Part shown: one piece after another, positions 24,090 through 36,808 of the stretch | Numbering within the stretch: the first letter of the stretch is position 1 | Layout: every line of letters starts with the position of its first letter | Assembly (NCBI GenBank): GCA_905397405.1 | Contig: CAJPVJ010000049.1 | Coordinates: 1-51,889 of the forward strand | Length of the DNA stretch: 51,889 nucleotides | Reading direction: 5' to 3' | Source of the DNA: Oppiella nova | Lineage: Eukaryota > Arthropoda > Arachnida > Sarcoptiformes > Oppiidae | Position numbers and translations under genes: made by a program | Notes under the pieces: model-generated | What the model was told of the DNA's origin: nothing | Seen by the model: only the letters and a program-made list of their open reading frames with translations | Databases searched by the model: none

Positions 24090-26192
24090 GTAAGCTCTTT
24101 TGCAGCATTTTTAATACTTTCTAACATACACACAGATATCCAATACATTCACTTGCTTTTACTTTCAAACTGTTTTTCACTCACAAAATGATTGATTTTC
24201 TCTCTTTTAAATAGAAATTAAAAACTTTTTATGTATTTTATGTATACATTTGATGATTGATTTTGTGAAAACTCTCCAATTTTTATCTCTATTCATGTCG
24301 TTTCAAAAAAGTCGTTTCCCTCTCCCCATGTTTTCTCGTAATACTATTCTGTGTTTATTATTGTTTATTAAAGAATAGTGTATTGCAGTCCAAGTAATTA
24401 ATAAATAATTATTAATTTGTTGTTGTAATCAATGTTATTAAAAGTGATTGAAATATTTATGAAAGAATATACTTTTAACGTGAAATTGTTATTTTAAAAA
24501 GTTAGTTCAAGAATAGTTAGATACATAAAGGTGCAACTTAAATTACAGTAAATGCAAATTAAGTTTATTTTAAATATGTATATGAATAATATATGAACTT
24601 TTAATGTAAGACTTATTCTTTGCCCACTTATATTTTCAATAGCATCGGTGCACCTAATACTTGTAGATTTTGATCATTATTCTAATGTTTTAAATTTTAT
24701 AAAATTTTTCAATTTTTACCTTAAATTTGATACATAATAAAACGAATATTATTGCATATAATTTGAGTAAAAAACTTATTCGTGAAAATTTTTATTATTT
24801 TTCATTATTTTTATGTTATTTGGCATATTATACGCTATTTTGCAAGTTTTACTCGATATGTAATTCAAAACACAGAATAATGACAGGTCTGCAGATGGTA
24901 TGAAAGAAAGCCGATATTTTTGTTTAAATCACTTTAAGGTGTTTATAAAATAAAGTTAATTCTTTGAAATAAAATAAAACATTCAATTCTTGATTGCTTT
25001 CTCTAAAAAAATCCGAAAACGTGTTTATGATATCGATTTAAACAAAGTGAAAAATGTTAAAACAATAGACTATTAGATTTATTTTATTCACTTGTGTCTA
25101 GCGATGGCCCAAACTTTCAAAATTATGTTTATTTTTCATTTTATTTACTAGTTAAATCCTATATAAAAACTATTTTAATAAAAATTATTTTAAAACTAAA
25201 TTTGATATAAAAATATTTCAAATTATTAAAAGAATTTGACAAATGTTTAAAAAAATGCACTTACAATTGCAAAAAATATATTAGAAATACTGTAGTTAAT
25301 TTAAGACATTGGAATATTCAATAAAAGTATAATATTTATGAGTTTTAAATGTAGTAATTTGTTAATTTTGTATATTATGTTCATCATTTGACAGAATCGT
25401 ATAATCAAGTAATCATGGAATTTAAAAGAGACTTTAATAACCTTTGAGTTATAGACTAACTCACAACCAAAAAACATGTCACTATTCCTCAACACTCTCG
25501 ACACAGGTATCTATTTGTTTGATTCAAAAATAAAAGAAATCGGATTACATTATAAATGATGTATAATAGTGTAAACAGTGAGGGTTTAGTAGAGTATTAA
25601 TTGTAGTATCAGATAATCCTATGCTGAGCACCGACAAGGACTAAGTTTGTAAGAATGAGGGTCCAATTGTATAACTTATTATGCTATATGCTGTACACCA
25701 TTTAAATCTATTGACTATTAAATCGTTATGGGATAACAGTATTAGACAGTATGAGGAGATTGGCATTCAAAAGAAGGCGACATGTAATCTGGGGGTCTGG
25801 GAGGTGTTGTTTGGTTGTCCCTGTTTGGTGTTATAGCAATGAAATGTATGGCATTATAAGCGTAAAACAGATAATTGAACAAAACAATGAACAATGACTT
25901 GGGAATAGTGTTAACCCTAAACGGCCGAACCTATCAATATTAGTGAGAGTGCATTCATTTGAATGCATAGCATTTATTAGAGTATTATATGATTGCCATT
26001 TTCACCACAACTTAAATTGGACTCACAATCAAATGATTTGCCATTTATGAGAATCATTTATTCCAGGGCTCCGGCCGTCCCAATGACAGTGAGAAGCATA
26101 AAATATTGGAAATTCGCTCCAAAGACTCGCATCACGAACTACACAAATATGTTACTTTTTCTTTGATTTTATAATAAATGCATTCATTGGGG

Positions 26193-26221
26193 TGAGAGAG
26201 AGAGAGAGAATGATACCATTG

Positions 26222-26261
<40 letters not shown>
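26193..26261. repeat. Two (GA)n arrays
   Basis: GA arrays at 26193-26209 and 26225-26261, separated by a short ATTGGGG-containing unit that occurs before each array. The longer array borders the 127-bp inverted repeat. Confidence 0.9.
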
Positions 26262-26265
<4 letters not shown>

Positions 26266-26927
26266 TACATTATACAGTATTGCTGTATAGAATACTGTGG
26301 TATAAGTTAGTCTGAATTGGTATATGTGTTGGAAAGCATATAAATACATATAAGGGTATAATTTAGTTTTAATGCAATGCAAAAATCATCATTCGGTCAC
26401 ATCTTGGAATAAAATCAAAAAAGTTTCACATTTTTTGTTTTTTTAAAAAGTTATTTGCGCTGCAATTGCGGTACGTTTCTCATCCAAAATAACAGATTAT
26501 CGTACGGAGCAAATGGCCTCAAATGACAAAATTATAGACTACAAGAGTGAACATTAAAATCGAGTCGAAATTTCTATAATTATATAGTTTTGCAAAGAAA
26601 AGATGCTCGCAATCGGAGAAATGGTACAAATGCTAAACTATTGCTGTATTTCAGTGCATGGCGTGATCCACATCATAATGCTTTCCCTCAAATCGTGGTA
26701 TCATTTTTCATAAAATAAATGCTCACATTTAAACTTAGGTGTGTTCTGTCTTTCCCAGCTCTTTCTCTCTCTCTTCTTTGTTTATAGAGAGCTGTATAAA
26801 ATTGCATTAAAACTAAATTATACCCTTATATGTATTTATATGCTTTCCAACACATATACCAATTCAGACTAACTTATACCACAGTATTCTATACAGCAAT
26901 ACTGTATAATGTATCATTCTCTCTCTC
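26252..26927. repeat. Exact 127-bp inverted repeat pair
   Basis: 26252-26378 and 26801-26927 are perfect reverse complements over exactly 127 bp and diverge immediately beyond it. The second arm is bordered on both sides by copies of a short direct repeat (CTTTGTTTATAGAGAGCTG, at about 26778 and 26944). The length equals that of the other assembly-type blocks in this window. Confidence 0.9.
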
Positions 26928-29615
26928 GCTCTCTCTCTCTCTCCTCTTTGTTTATAGAGAGCTGTATAAAACAAATCTTAATTATAAGATTACTATTGAT
27001 AAAACACTGTAACATTAGCTTTAAATGAGTGGACAAAGTGAATGAGTTTTATAAATAATAATATTAGCACTAGTGTTATGTCAATAAATTTTACTTTTCT
27101 CACTGACTTATCGAAGTGTTTTGAATCCATAATCTCGACACAGACTCGTCTAACAATTAATGTCATAATTAATGTCAAAATATTTGTCTTAAGCAATGAT
27201 TCACAACCAGAACTCTATATGTAATGATTGCCAGTAAAACAGCGTTTAAATACTTGTTATACAAATTTGAAAGATGTTTAGTGAATGAATAGGTTTAGAG
27301 TCGCGATACTCGTAGCATTTATTTGACATTTGATGGGTTACTTATGAGTACTAGTTCTGACAGTTAAATGTGTGGCAAAACAGCAATACATACATCACTA
27401 GACGTGAACTGTAAGACTCAAACCCATATCCTATCTCAACGTTTTAAGAGTTTATCTCTGAATTCACGACTATATTGTATAACTAATTAGCAAAACAGAA
27501 AATTAGTTAATGTTAACTAAGAAAATAAGCGAAATAATAGCCAAATAATTGCTTCAATTGAAGTGTTGTCGACAAACTCATTAGCACGCGATCTAAGGGA
27601 AAGGTCTACAGGAAGGAAATACACTACCAGTGCTTACTCAGCTCCAACCCAAGGCTATTACATGTATACACCAACCCATTGCAAACCCCAATCCAAAGTT
27701 TCTCTTAATTTGCTAATTTGTTTCCAAAATCTCATCATTTTGTTAATCTTTTTGATAAATTAGCAAAAACTGAATTATAAGCAAATTATTGTTTCCATTG
27801 AATTGTTCAGTTGCATTCAAAATGAATTTGAAAAATTTTAATACATTTTCAATAAAATAAAAACTCCAAACGAGTTTTGTCTGCTTTTCATTTACATAAA
27901 CAATTACTTATAGAAAAATATATAGAATTTAAAATTCTTTGTTTGAAAGAAACAAATTTAGATTGAATTTATGATTAAAACATGTGATATATAATTAAGA
28001 AGTTTTTTAAAACGAGAAAAAGCAAAAAAGAAATCATTTTTATTCTATATCTCTATATTTTTCATTTAATAATTGGACAAACATTTATCAAAGCATTTGA
28101 AACTTAAAGCGAAAAAACAAAAGTTTTATATAATTCACTATATTATAGGTTATAAGTGAAGGCATAAATAGATAAAAACAGTTGTGAATTGGTTTTGATT
28201 GCTCACATAGACTGAGTCCACTATACTATAAATTAACTCACAATATATGAAAGCATTCGTGAATTGCAGTCATTTTATGAGTTCTTTCATAATATTATTT
28301 ATTGCTATTATGTGTGTCTTTTCGATAATGTCTTGACTCTGAATTAATAATATATTTAATTAAAACAATTATTTAATCGTTTTGCAAAATAATTATTTAC
28401 ATTCCTATGCATTATTTTCACGCATATTAGGCGTGGCTTTAAATCAATTCATTTGAATTTGAAAAATTTATTCTCAAATAAGCATAAAACGAGACAATAA
28501 ACTCCAATTCGTGTTTCAATTTCGAGTTTAGCTTTTAGCTTTATACATTTAGCTTAAACCAATCATTATCGCTTATATCAAATACATTGTGTTCATACTT
28601 ATTTGTATTTTTAGTTTCCAAAAATGCTAAAACCTTACAATATTTAAAATAATATTTATTTAAATGTTAGTCATTCACAAAATGTTATCTAAAAAACAGT
28701 TTGTGTATCAGAATGTGCTTAAAACATTTGTTAAATAGTTTCCAAATATTATCATAAGAAACGCAAATGACATCGAGAGCTACAAAATAGAAATGAAAAT
28801 CATTTTGAACAACATTTGAATATTGATTTGTAAGGAATAATAGATTAGTAAACAAACTTTCACTGATCATTAGTGGCCTTCAGATAGCTGTGTCTCTAAT
28901 GACGACAATTCTTTCAAAACATTAGCACTTATTTAATAATATTTGAATCTTTGATCACTTTATCACTGGTATTACTGTTCAGTCTGACAGTCTGACTGAC
29001 AAATCTTATCCATTTATACAACAATTCTATTTATTATTAACTTTTCTAATGTTTAAAACTTTAATTTTGCAAAAAACGAGGAAAATTTTCAAATAATATT
29101 GAAAAATAATTGATATTAATATATCTATAAGTTATCATTGTTTTTGACAATGGATGCCAACAAGTATTATGCTATAATATTAGTATATTTTTTGTTATTA
29201 TACATGAAAAATATTTACGACTTAATGTCTTTCTGGGATTTAAATTAACTTAAATTATATGCTCCGAAAATATAAATGCAATTTTCTAAATGTCATTATT
29301 TATTGCTTAACAAATTTGTTATAAAATCGGAAAAAAGTTATATTTTGAATAGTAAAAATCTTTATAATTATATTTATGGCTTTGAATTTATAAAAAGCAA
29401 TTTTTAAGTGAACAAATTCTATCTATTTATTATAATAAATAATATTCAGAAAAAGTTTTCTCGTGTGAATTGTCAGCGAAGATTACAATGAATTATTAAA
29501 ATGATTGCCTTTTTTAGGAAAAACTTTTTTCACAAAACTTAATGCAGATGTGATGCCAAATAATAATAATAATAATCTATAGATTTATTCGTTAAAAGCA
29601 TTGGTTTATAACATT

Positions 29616-29842
29616 AGATCAGTTGAATGAACACAAGTGCTGTAAAAGTTTATTTTTCACATATTTTTGTTCCTATAAAATTTTTATAAACAATTTTCAA
29701 CTTTTCATAATTTATTTTATTTGATCGGNAGATCAGTTGAATGAACACAAGTGCTGTAAAAGTTTATTTTTCACATATTTTTGTTCCTATAAAATTTTTA
29801 TAAACAATTTTCAACTTTTCATAATTTATTTTATTTGATCGG
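29616..29842. repeat. 113-bp exact repeat flanking a single N
   Basis: 29616-29728 and 29730-29842 are identical and separated only by the N at 29729. This is the form of two overlapping contig ends placed side by side and not merged. One copy should be removed in the true sequence. Confidence 0.95.
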
Positions 29843-32177
29843 TAAATGAAATCGCATGAAACAAATGATTCAAAATTCCTAAAAACACAAACATTTCAAA
29901 TTTCTTTTAAACATTTGTTTTGCTTTCTATACCAAGAAGATTTCAATACAAAGTCGCCTTTTTGTTAATTTTATATTTAATGCTAAAAAGTTTTAAATTT
30001 CCTTTTTGTATATTTTCGTATAATATAAACAATAAATTCTTTTAATAATAATAGAGATTTCATTGAATTTGTACTTAACTCGAGTCCAATACTTGGAATC
30101 AATGACAAAATACAGAGTTTAGTTCATTATTACATATAATTGAATACATTTTCGGTGAAATATATTTATGACAATTACTTTAATTGTTTTTATAAGTGAC
30201 TGATTTTGCAAAATCTTCTAAATTTAGAAATAAAACTCATTTATACAGAGTTCTAGTCTTGTGAAACCTTATCGCTTAAAATATGTTATTATTAATCACA
30301 CAATAATTCGACAGTATTTCCATTAATTGTTTTCTAAAGTATTTAAACATTAATATCTAAAGTAATATAAAACACGGTTTAAATATTTATTGCATTACGA
30401 TTTTCATTAAATGGATTTGAAATTTTAGATCAAAACTATTTGTCATAAAATTAATGAAAGATTTTTCATCGAATTATTATTTTTAGAGTCAATTAGAAAT
30501 AATTATATTTTCTTTAAAAAGCGGCAAAAACTAAAAATAAATGAAAAGTAAATTTGTTTAAAGAAGTGATTAATGACTACATTAAACGTAAAATTGAATA
30601 TTTTCACAATTATAATCATAAATAAATGAATGTTTGAAATTAAAGACTTACGTAAACGTACTGAACATTAAGCTAAACACAAGAAATTAAAGAAAATGTT
30701 TTTTGAATGAAAGCACACAAAGAAAAACAAGTTCTCCATAATTAAGTCTCAGCAAACTTTTCAATAGATTTGAATTGAGATTTAGAGAAAATATCGCGTG
30801 TTTGACATTTTCCACGAAATTAATTTTTATTTTGCGAAGAATTTATAGCTTAAACTTTTATCAAACAATGAAAAAATTTTCAAATTCAAAATGTTTCCCA
30901 TAAAAAACTCTTAATTATTTAGTATTTAATTATTTTTAGACTTCATCGACTCGCAACATGTAAAACATTTTAAATTTATAATAAATGAGAATTACTTTAA
31001 TATGATGTGAGAAATACTCATTAATGCAAACTCACCAAAATATTCTGAATATTATGTCAAACCATATATTATTTCTCACAAATAATCATTATTATTTAAC
31101 TCTAAAAATTCGTTTTAAAACTTTAACTCATGTTTTATTTAGCCTATAGTTTAGTTATATAAACTCTTTTCTCAGCAGTTATTTTAATAACTTAATTGTT
31201 TTGATTTAATTCATTAGTATTTGTTTGCAGTGCATTAGATCATCTAAATTATAAACTCTACTCTAATTTAATTTAATTCGAAATATTTTTAATTATTTAA
31301 ATTTCTAAATAATTTTTTGTTTAAAATATATACAATATTCCTTTATTTATACATTATTATAAAATTTTTTATTAATCTAAAATATAAAATCTTATTAATG
31401 TTTTTAGTATTTATACAAAACAAAATGCAAACTACCGGTAATATTGAATAATAATTTTTTCATTATTTGAATAATTAACAAATCTTTAGAAAAGTCTGTG
31501 AATTTAAAAATTGCCTAATTGTAAAGACATTATGCATTAATATTATATAGGTATTGTATTATATTTCTGGATTTATATTATATTATGATAACATATGACA
31601 TTAAAAATATTTCGTATTTTATAATTAAAATATGAAACAATAGTATATTTCATCTTTTCATATATTTAATGTCTTATACGTATTCTATACCTGTATAGAA
31701 ATACAATCATAATGTTTAAGTATTTTAAAATGAATTATATAAAATGAGCTTAAATTGAAAATTGTAAGATTTATATTTGATTTGAAAATAAAGTGAGAAA
31801 ATGTTTACTAAAATTATACACATTTCATGCATTGGTAGTCAACTGTAACGAACAGTTCAAATAAATCTTTTCTTTTTTAATTCAAATAATAGACAGAAAC
31901 TAATGTGTGAAACATCTGACTTTGTGAGCCATTGATGGCTATCAGTCTCACAATGGACTGGGATTTGGATAAAAGGCTAAAATTTCGTACAAAACGACCC
32001 ATCATTCAAAGACATCTTCAATTGAATAATCTTTTATGTGTTTTTGATATACACTCTTATTATGTATCTTATATTCATCTTTTACTCGAATTTAAACACA
32101 ATAATAATAAAACTCTTATAAAAACAATAAAAAGAAATTTTAATAAAATTTTGAATAAACCTATTTGGTAAAATTTA

Positions 32178-32880
32178 TTAATATAATAATCCCAATAATT
32201 TTTAATTAAACAATAAAACAAATTAATTATTGAATACCGAATAAGCACATATTAAGTAATTAAAATCTGGGTAAATTCTGGATTAATAAAAATAAATAAT
32301 GAGTTAAACCTACAATATAAAACTACATGTCTAGAATTTTTGCTTTATATTATTGAGTATGGTAAGTCTAAAATGTCAAAGAATATGTTTGAATCAAAGA
32401 ATTTTGTAAACATATATAAATAGATGGTGTGATTATTAAAGGGTGAGAGAAATGGTAAATATTTTTGCTCATTAATTGCTAAGTTGCTAATTAAACACAA
32501 AATATCTAAATATGGAATAAATTCATAGAAATATAAGATAACGACCTCTATATTGTCTTAACAATTTAATTTGTTTTAAGCTTCAATTTTGTTATAAAAA
32601 TAATTATATTCAGAAATTAATATAATAATCCCAATAATTTTTAATTAAACAATAAAACAAATTAATTATTGAATACCGAATAAGCACATATTAAGTAATT
32701 AAAATCTGGGTAAATTCTGGATTAATAAAAATAAATAATGAGCTAAACCTACAATATAAAACTACATGTTTAGAATTTTTGCTTTATATTATTGAGTATG
32801 GTAAGTCTAAAATGTCAAAGAATTTTGTAAACATATATAAATAGATGGTGTGATTATTAAAGGTAAATATTTTTGCTCAT
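32178..32880. repeat. About 0.3-kb direct duplication
   Basis: 32178-32473 and 32617-32880 are direct copies, differing by a few substitutions and two deletions of about 18 and 13 bp in the second copy. The 143 bp between them are not a complement of the sequence upstream of the first copy. This may be a real AT-rich dispersed or tandem repeat, or an allelic duplicate. Confidence 0.8.
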
Positions 32881-33877
32881 ATTAATTTGTGTTTTATAGA
32901 TTTATACCTTATTTAAGTATCTTTATATTCTATTGCTGGAGATATAACAGAATTGTTAAATTAAACAAAATTCGAAGTTAAAACAATATTTTTATTAATA
33001 TAAGTCTATTAATAGTTTATAAAAAGTATATTTTCATTTCATTGTATGCATTAAACGAAGCAAACAGTTATTGTGTGTTTGAATACCTTATTGAATGAAA
33101 AGTTCAGAGAATAATAGCTTTAATTAGAAGTTTTCTAAACAATTAGTAAATAAAAAATAAGTGTTTAATTCAAAACAAAGTTTAGACTACAGACTGTTAA
33201 TGGTTGAAATGAACGCTATATATAAGTTAAATCCTCATAAAAACAATCCAATTGTAAAATACGAATATTAATATAAAAATCATTGAAATATAATATAATT
33301 TATGAAATCTTTGCGATATTTAATGACTCGTTGAGTAAACTATTTCTCTTTTACCCCCAGAAGCCTCCCCATTTTTCACAGGCAATTTACTTAACTACTA
33401 TTTAAATATCGTATAAATTTGTTTAATAATATTTTATCAAACGTAGATCTTATACATAATATAATAATATAAGAGTGGTATTAATTTGGATTAACAATAT
33501 AAATTTAAACTTAAGTTAACTCTTGAACAATTCTTAGCACATATTGCTAAACACTTAAAATATCATTTGTATATCTTAATTTTAAAAACTTATATAAATA
33601 TAGTATTAATTTACAAAATATTTATCAAATGGACAATTGAAACCAAATGTGACTAAATTAATGACAATTGTTTATAATATATTTTATTATATTGTTGAAG
33701 TGGATATAGTGGTGACATATAGTATCCCTTCAAATAACTCAACACAACTATGTTACAGTTATATAAAACTAAATCATATAATCATACTTATGTATATGAA
33801 TAAACTAATAATAAATTATAATTATAACATGCCATTAAAATACCAGTTAATAACACTATAATCGTAAGCTGAGCCTA

Positions 33878-33912
33878 CAATGTAGGGCCTACATTAGTAT
33901 AGGCCTACATTG
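33878..33912. other. Small hairpin
   Basis: The arms CAATGTAGGGCCT (33878-33890) and AGGCCTACATTG (33901-33912) pair with one extra G and enclose a 10-base loop. It is an isolated palindrome in AT-rich DNA; no function is apparent. Confidence 0.6.
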
Positions 33913-34706
33913 GTCAATTGAATCAATGATAAGGTAGTACTGTAATCTAATATAGTTTAACTAATCTCAACCATTTGAACTATTGCTTTTTGACAAATTA
34001 ATCAATTATTAAGTTAGCAACAAAATCAACTCACTGAAAGTGATGATCAAATCAATGACCATGCTCACGTTTAAACAATTGGAACATTAATATAGTATTA
34101 TCATAATAATTGAACAAAGTTTTCTTCCAGTAACCATAAATAAGATATTTACAGTATATTGAAAAGTGTATAATGAGAGGTGAGTCCTCACATGGAAAGG
34201 GATGTAACCGTAAGTATATATTGATTAGTAATCAAGTGATAGTAATTGTGGTCATATAATGAACATAATTATAATTCAATTCAGATAAACACAACTTTGA
34301 TAGTCTAAAAGTATGAAATATTAAATTTATGCGATATTTGTGTGCACTTTAAATCATCACGTGGTTTACATGCATACCATTTACATGTCTACAGCTTACA
34401 GCCTTATAATTCAATGTTGTTTACACCGTTGTATAGTTCCTTCTAACAGTGGGTAAACTTCACTGTAATGATAGTAATAATAGTCTTACAGTACATAAAG
34501 GTGAAGAAGATGTGAATGCATTGCAGTGAAGTTCAATGTGAGTAAAGTGGTAGATATGAGTGGAAAGCAATGACACATTGTCGCTGTACTGCAATAGTAT
34601 TTATGTTTTGACCGATTGTTATGCAATTAAATGATGAATTGATGGCAAATATATTGAATGCAAACTAATTTAAAACTAATATAAGTGTGGATTGAGTTCA
34701 GAGACG

Positions 34707-36335
34707 ATGTCTTTCTCTAAGATCTTCGCCAATAAAAGCATTTATTGTCTCAGAAGTCAACACAACTTTAAATTGATTTCCAATTACAAGAGTTTTTCAA
34801 TAAGTTTTCAATGTTTTCATTCACTAAATAGGATTCAACCAAAAACCGTAAGTTTTGTTTGAATTGATTCAATGAAATGTCAATTAATATGAGTTATTCC
34901 TCGGAAGCCATTCATTGGACATAAGTTGACGCTTAAGACATATGGCAGTCATCGGTGTTTGAGTGGCATATCGCCGGACACTACCATTCAATTCTGCGGA
35001 GTTCACTGACAATGAGGGCTGTGCCTTTTACACTAGCTGAATAGGCGGCCGCGAGAGCTGCGGTCATGAAATCGGCTCTGATAGCAGTTGTGCTCACTGG
35101 AGGGCCACTGCCGTGAGTTGATGGCCTCCAATTGGACGCCAATCGGTAACCACTCATTCAATAAGTCTTATTTCATTGACTGTGTTATGTGTGCGAAGGT
35201 TGGGTTCTGCACCTCCTGGAGGGCTTACACCAGACAATGCCCTGGTATGCGACCATAGCTGTGGCCACACTATTCCTCCGCATCTGTATGTTCCCACTCG
35301 TCATCAAAGCCCAAAGTAAGAGACAATACTATTGGCAATAACTGTCGTATGCATTGATTGAGTGGTTGTTTGTGTGTCTTTCAGGGAATGCAATGAAAAT
35401 GAACCAAATTATGCCTGAATTGCAAGAATTGCAGCAAAAGTCCACAAACGCTCGGCTCTCTGGCAATCAACTCGAGTGTAAGTCATTGTGTTATCATTTG
35501 CTAATAATTTGCATTTTAATCCTCTTTTGTTTAGTCGCCAAATATGCGACACAACAACAGGAGCTGATGGCTAAGCATGACATCAGTCCCTTCAAGAATA
35601 TTTTGGTTCCAATGGCTCAGGTATTGCACCTGTATTTGCACAACAGTTTATGTAATTTAGTTGTCAACTGTTGTCTTGTTTTAGGCGCCAGTTTTTGTAT
35701 CATTTTTCTTAACTCTCCGACGTATGGCTCATCTGCCGGTCGAGTCATTAAAAGTGGGGGGAATCCTATGGTTTGTTGACCTCACAGTTCCCGATGCCTT
35801 CCATGTGTTGCCAATCATCACAAGTTTGAGTCTTTGGGCGGCACTTGAATTGGGTGTTGAGTCCGGTAAATATGTCTTAATATGTCATGAAGACGTGAAT
35901 CTAATGAATACTTGTTAGGCGTGAGCGCCAACACTTCAACGGTGATCCGGACAATGATGAGAGTCATACCTGTCGTCACACTCGTCTTCATCTGGAACTT
36001 CGAGTCCGCAATTCTGATGTATTGGTGTTCAAGTAATTTCATTTCATTGCTTCAGGTCTTACTACTGAAACAGCCGGCGATTCGACAATATCTTAAAATT
36101 CCGGCACAAATCAAATACAAACCCGAAGACCTGCCCGTCAAGAAGAAGGGTTTCTATGAATGTATGACTAGTTTAACACATTTAGAGTCTATTCGTTAAT
36201 TGATTATATGGTTTCTCTCGGTTAGCCATAAAGGAATCGATGGATAATTCAAAGGTATATAAGAAAATAGAAGACCGAAAACGTATCGATGAAATGAACT
36301 TTAAGAGGGCGGCCATCGGTCCCATGTTTTTCTGA
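34707..36335 (+). CDS. OXA1L: Mitochondrial inner membrane insertase OXA1L
   Basis: YidC/Oxa1/Alb3 family; inserts mitochondrially encoded and some imported proteins into the inner membrane. Phase-consistent exons: 34707-34847, 35085-35145, 35199-35315, 35385-35477, 35535-35620, 35685-35865, 35919-36161, 36226-36335 (343 aa). Exon 1 is a typical presequence: basic, Ser-rich, no acidic residue (MSFSKIFANKSIYCLRSQ). Family signatures follow: NWTPIGWVLHLLEGLH, PWYATIAVATLFLRICMFP, MKMNQIMPELQELQQK, APVFVSFFLTLRRMAHLPV, GGILWFVDLTVPD, LPIITSLSLWAALELG, a MYW-SSN segment and QVLLLKQPAIRQYLKIP. The acceptor of exon 2 is ambiguous by one codon (35085 or 35088). An alternative donor at 35112/35113 would keep the frame but drop the conserved TPIG, so it is not preferred. 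The matrix tail after the last membrane segment is short compared with human OXA1L (435 aa or more). NUP43 follows 473 bp downstream on the same strand. Confidence 0.93.
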
Positions 36336-36808
36336 AAATTTTGGCTAGGTTGTTTTGACGTTTTATCCTTAATCAGTGAGTAAACAATAATATAGTTAAT
36401 TAATTATAATTAATTTAAATTATTTCAGAATTCGAACTCAATCTAGAATCCTTTAAAATAAATTAGTGTCCAGTTCTATTTTATTGTATGCTTGTTACAC
36501 AGATTCCTTAAGAGATCACTGGTTTGTCTCAATCGATATAATCTCGTATTTGATTTGGAAAATGTTTTAATATTGAGATAATGACTGTGATTATGAGTAT
36601 GATTAAGATAATCGATGGTAAGTACCAAATGTCACATAAACCTAATCTATGGGTTTGAAGTGAGCGCTCAACCTATGAGCCAATAGAGAGCGTCAATAGT
36701 CACGTGAATAGCATTTGATTGCAAATTGAATGCATTTGACATGAATTGAGGGGTAATTGAGTCTGTTAACTCACCGTTAGCACACTAACTAAACGTTACA
36801 ACAACCTC
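36336..36808. other. OXA1L-NUP43 intergenic region
   Basis: Contains the OXA1L 3' end and presumably the NUP43 promoter. Just upstream of the NUP43 start the base composition becomes GC-richer. No other feature was recognised. Confidence 0.6.

Larger units (their letters stand above)
24100..34706. other. Non-coding region upstream of castor, part 2
   Basis: About 10.6 kb of AT-rich sequence without a recognisable gene. It contains GA/CT arrays near 26.2 and 26.9 kb, an exact 127-bp inverted repeat, a contig join at the single N (29729) flanked by 113-bp repeats, a 0.3-kb duplication at 32.2-32.9 kb, and a small hairpin at 33.88 kb. Nothing else can be supported. Confidence 0.6.

Noticed and set aside
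26252-26927. A terminal-inverted-repeat transposon or hairpin element
   Set aside because: The arms are exactly 127 bp and perfectly identical, no transposase-like frame lies between them and no target-site duplication was seen. An assembly k-mer explains it better.
35113-35198. Alternative OXA1L donor CTGCC/GTGAGT at 35112
   Set aside because: It keeps the frame and looks strong, but would remove the conserved NWTPIG segment that opens the Oxa1 core.
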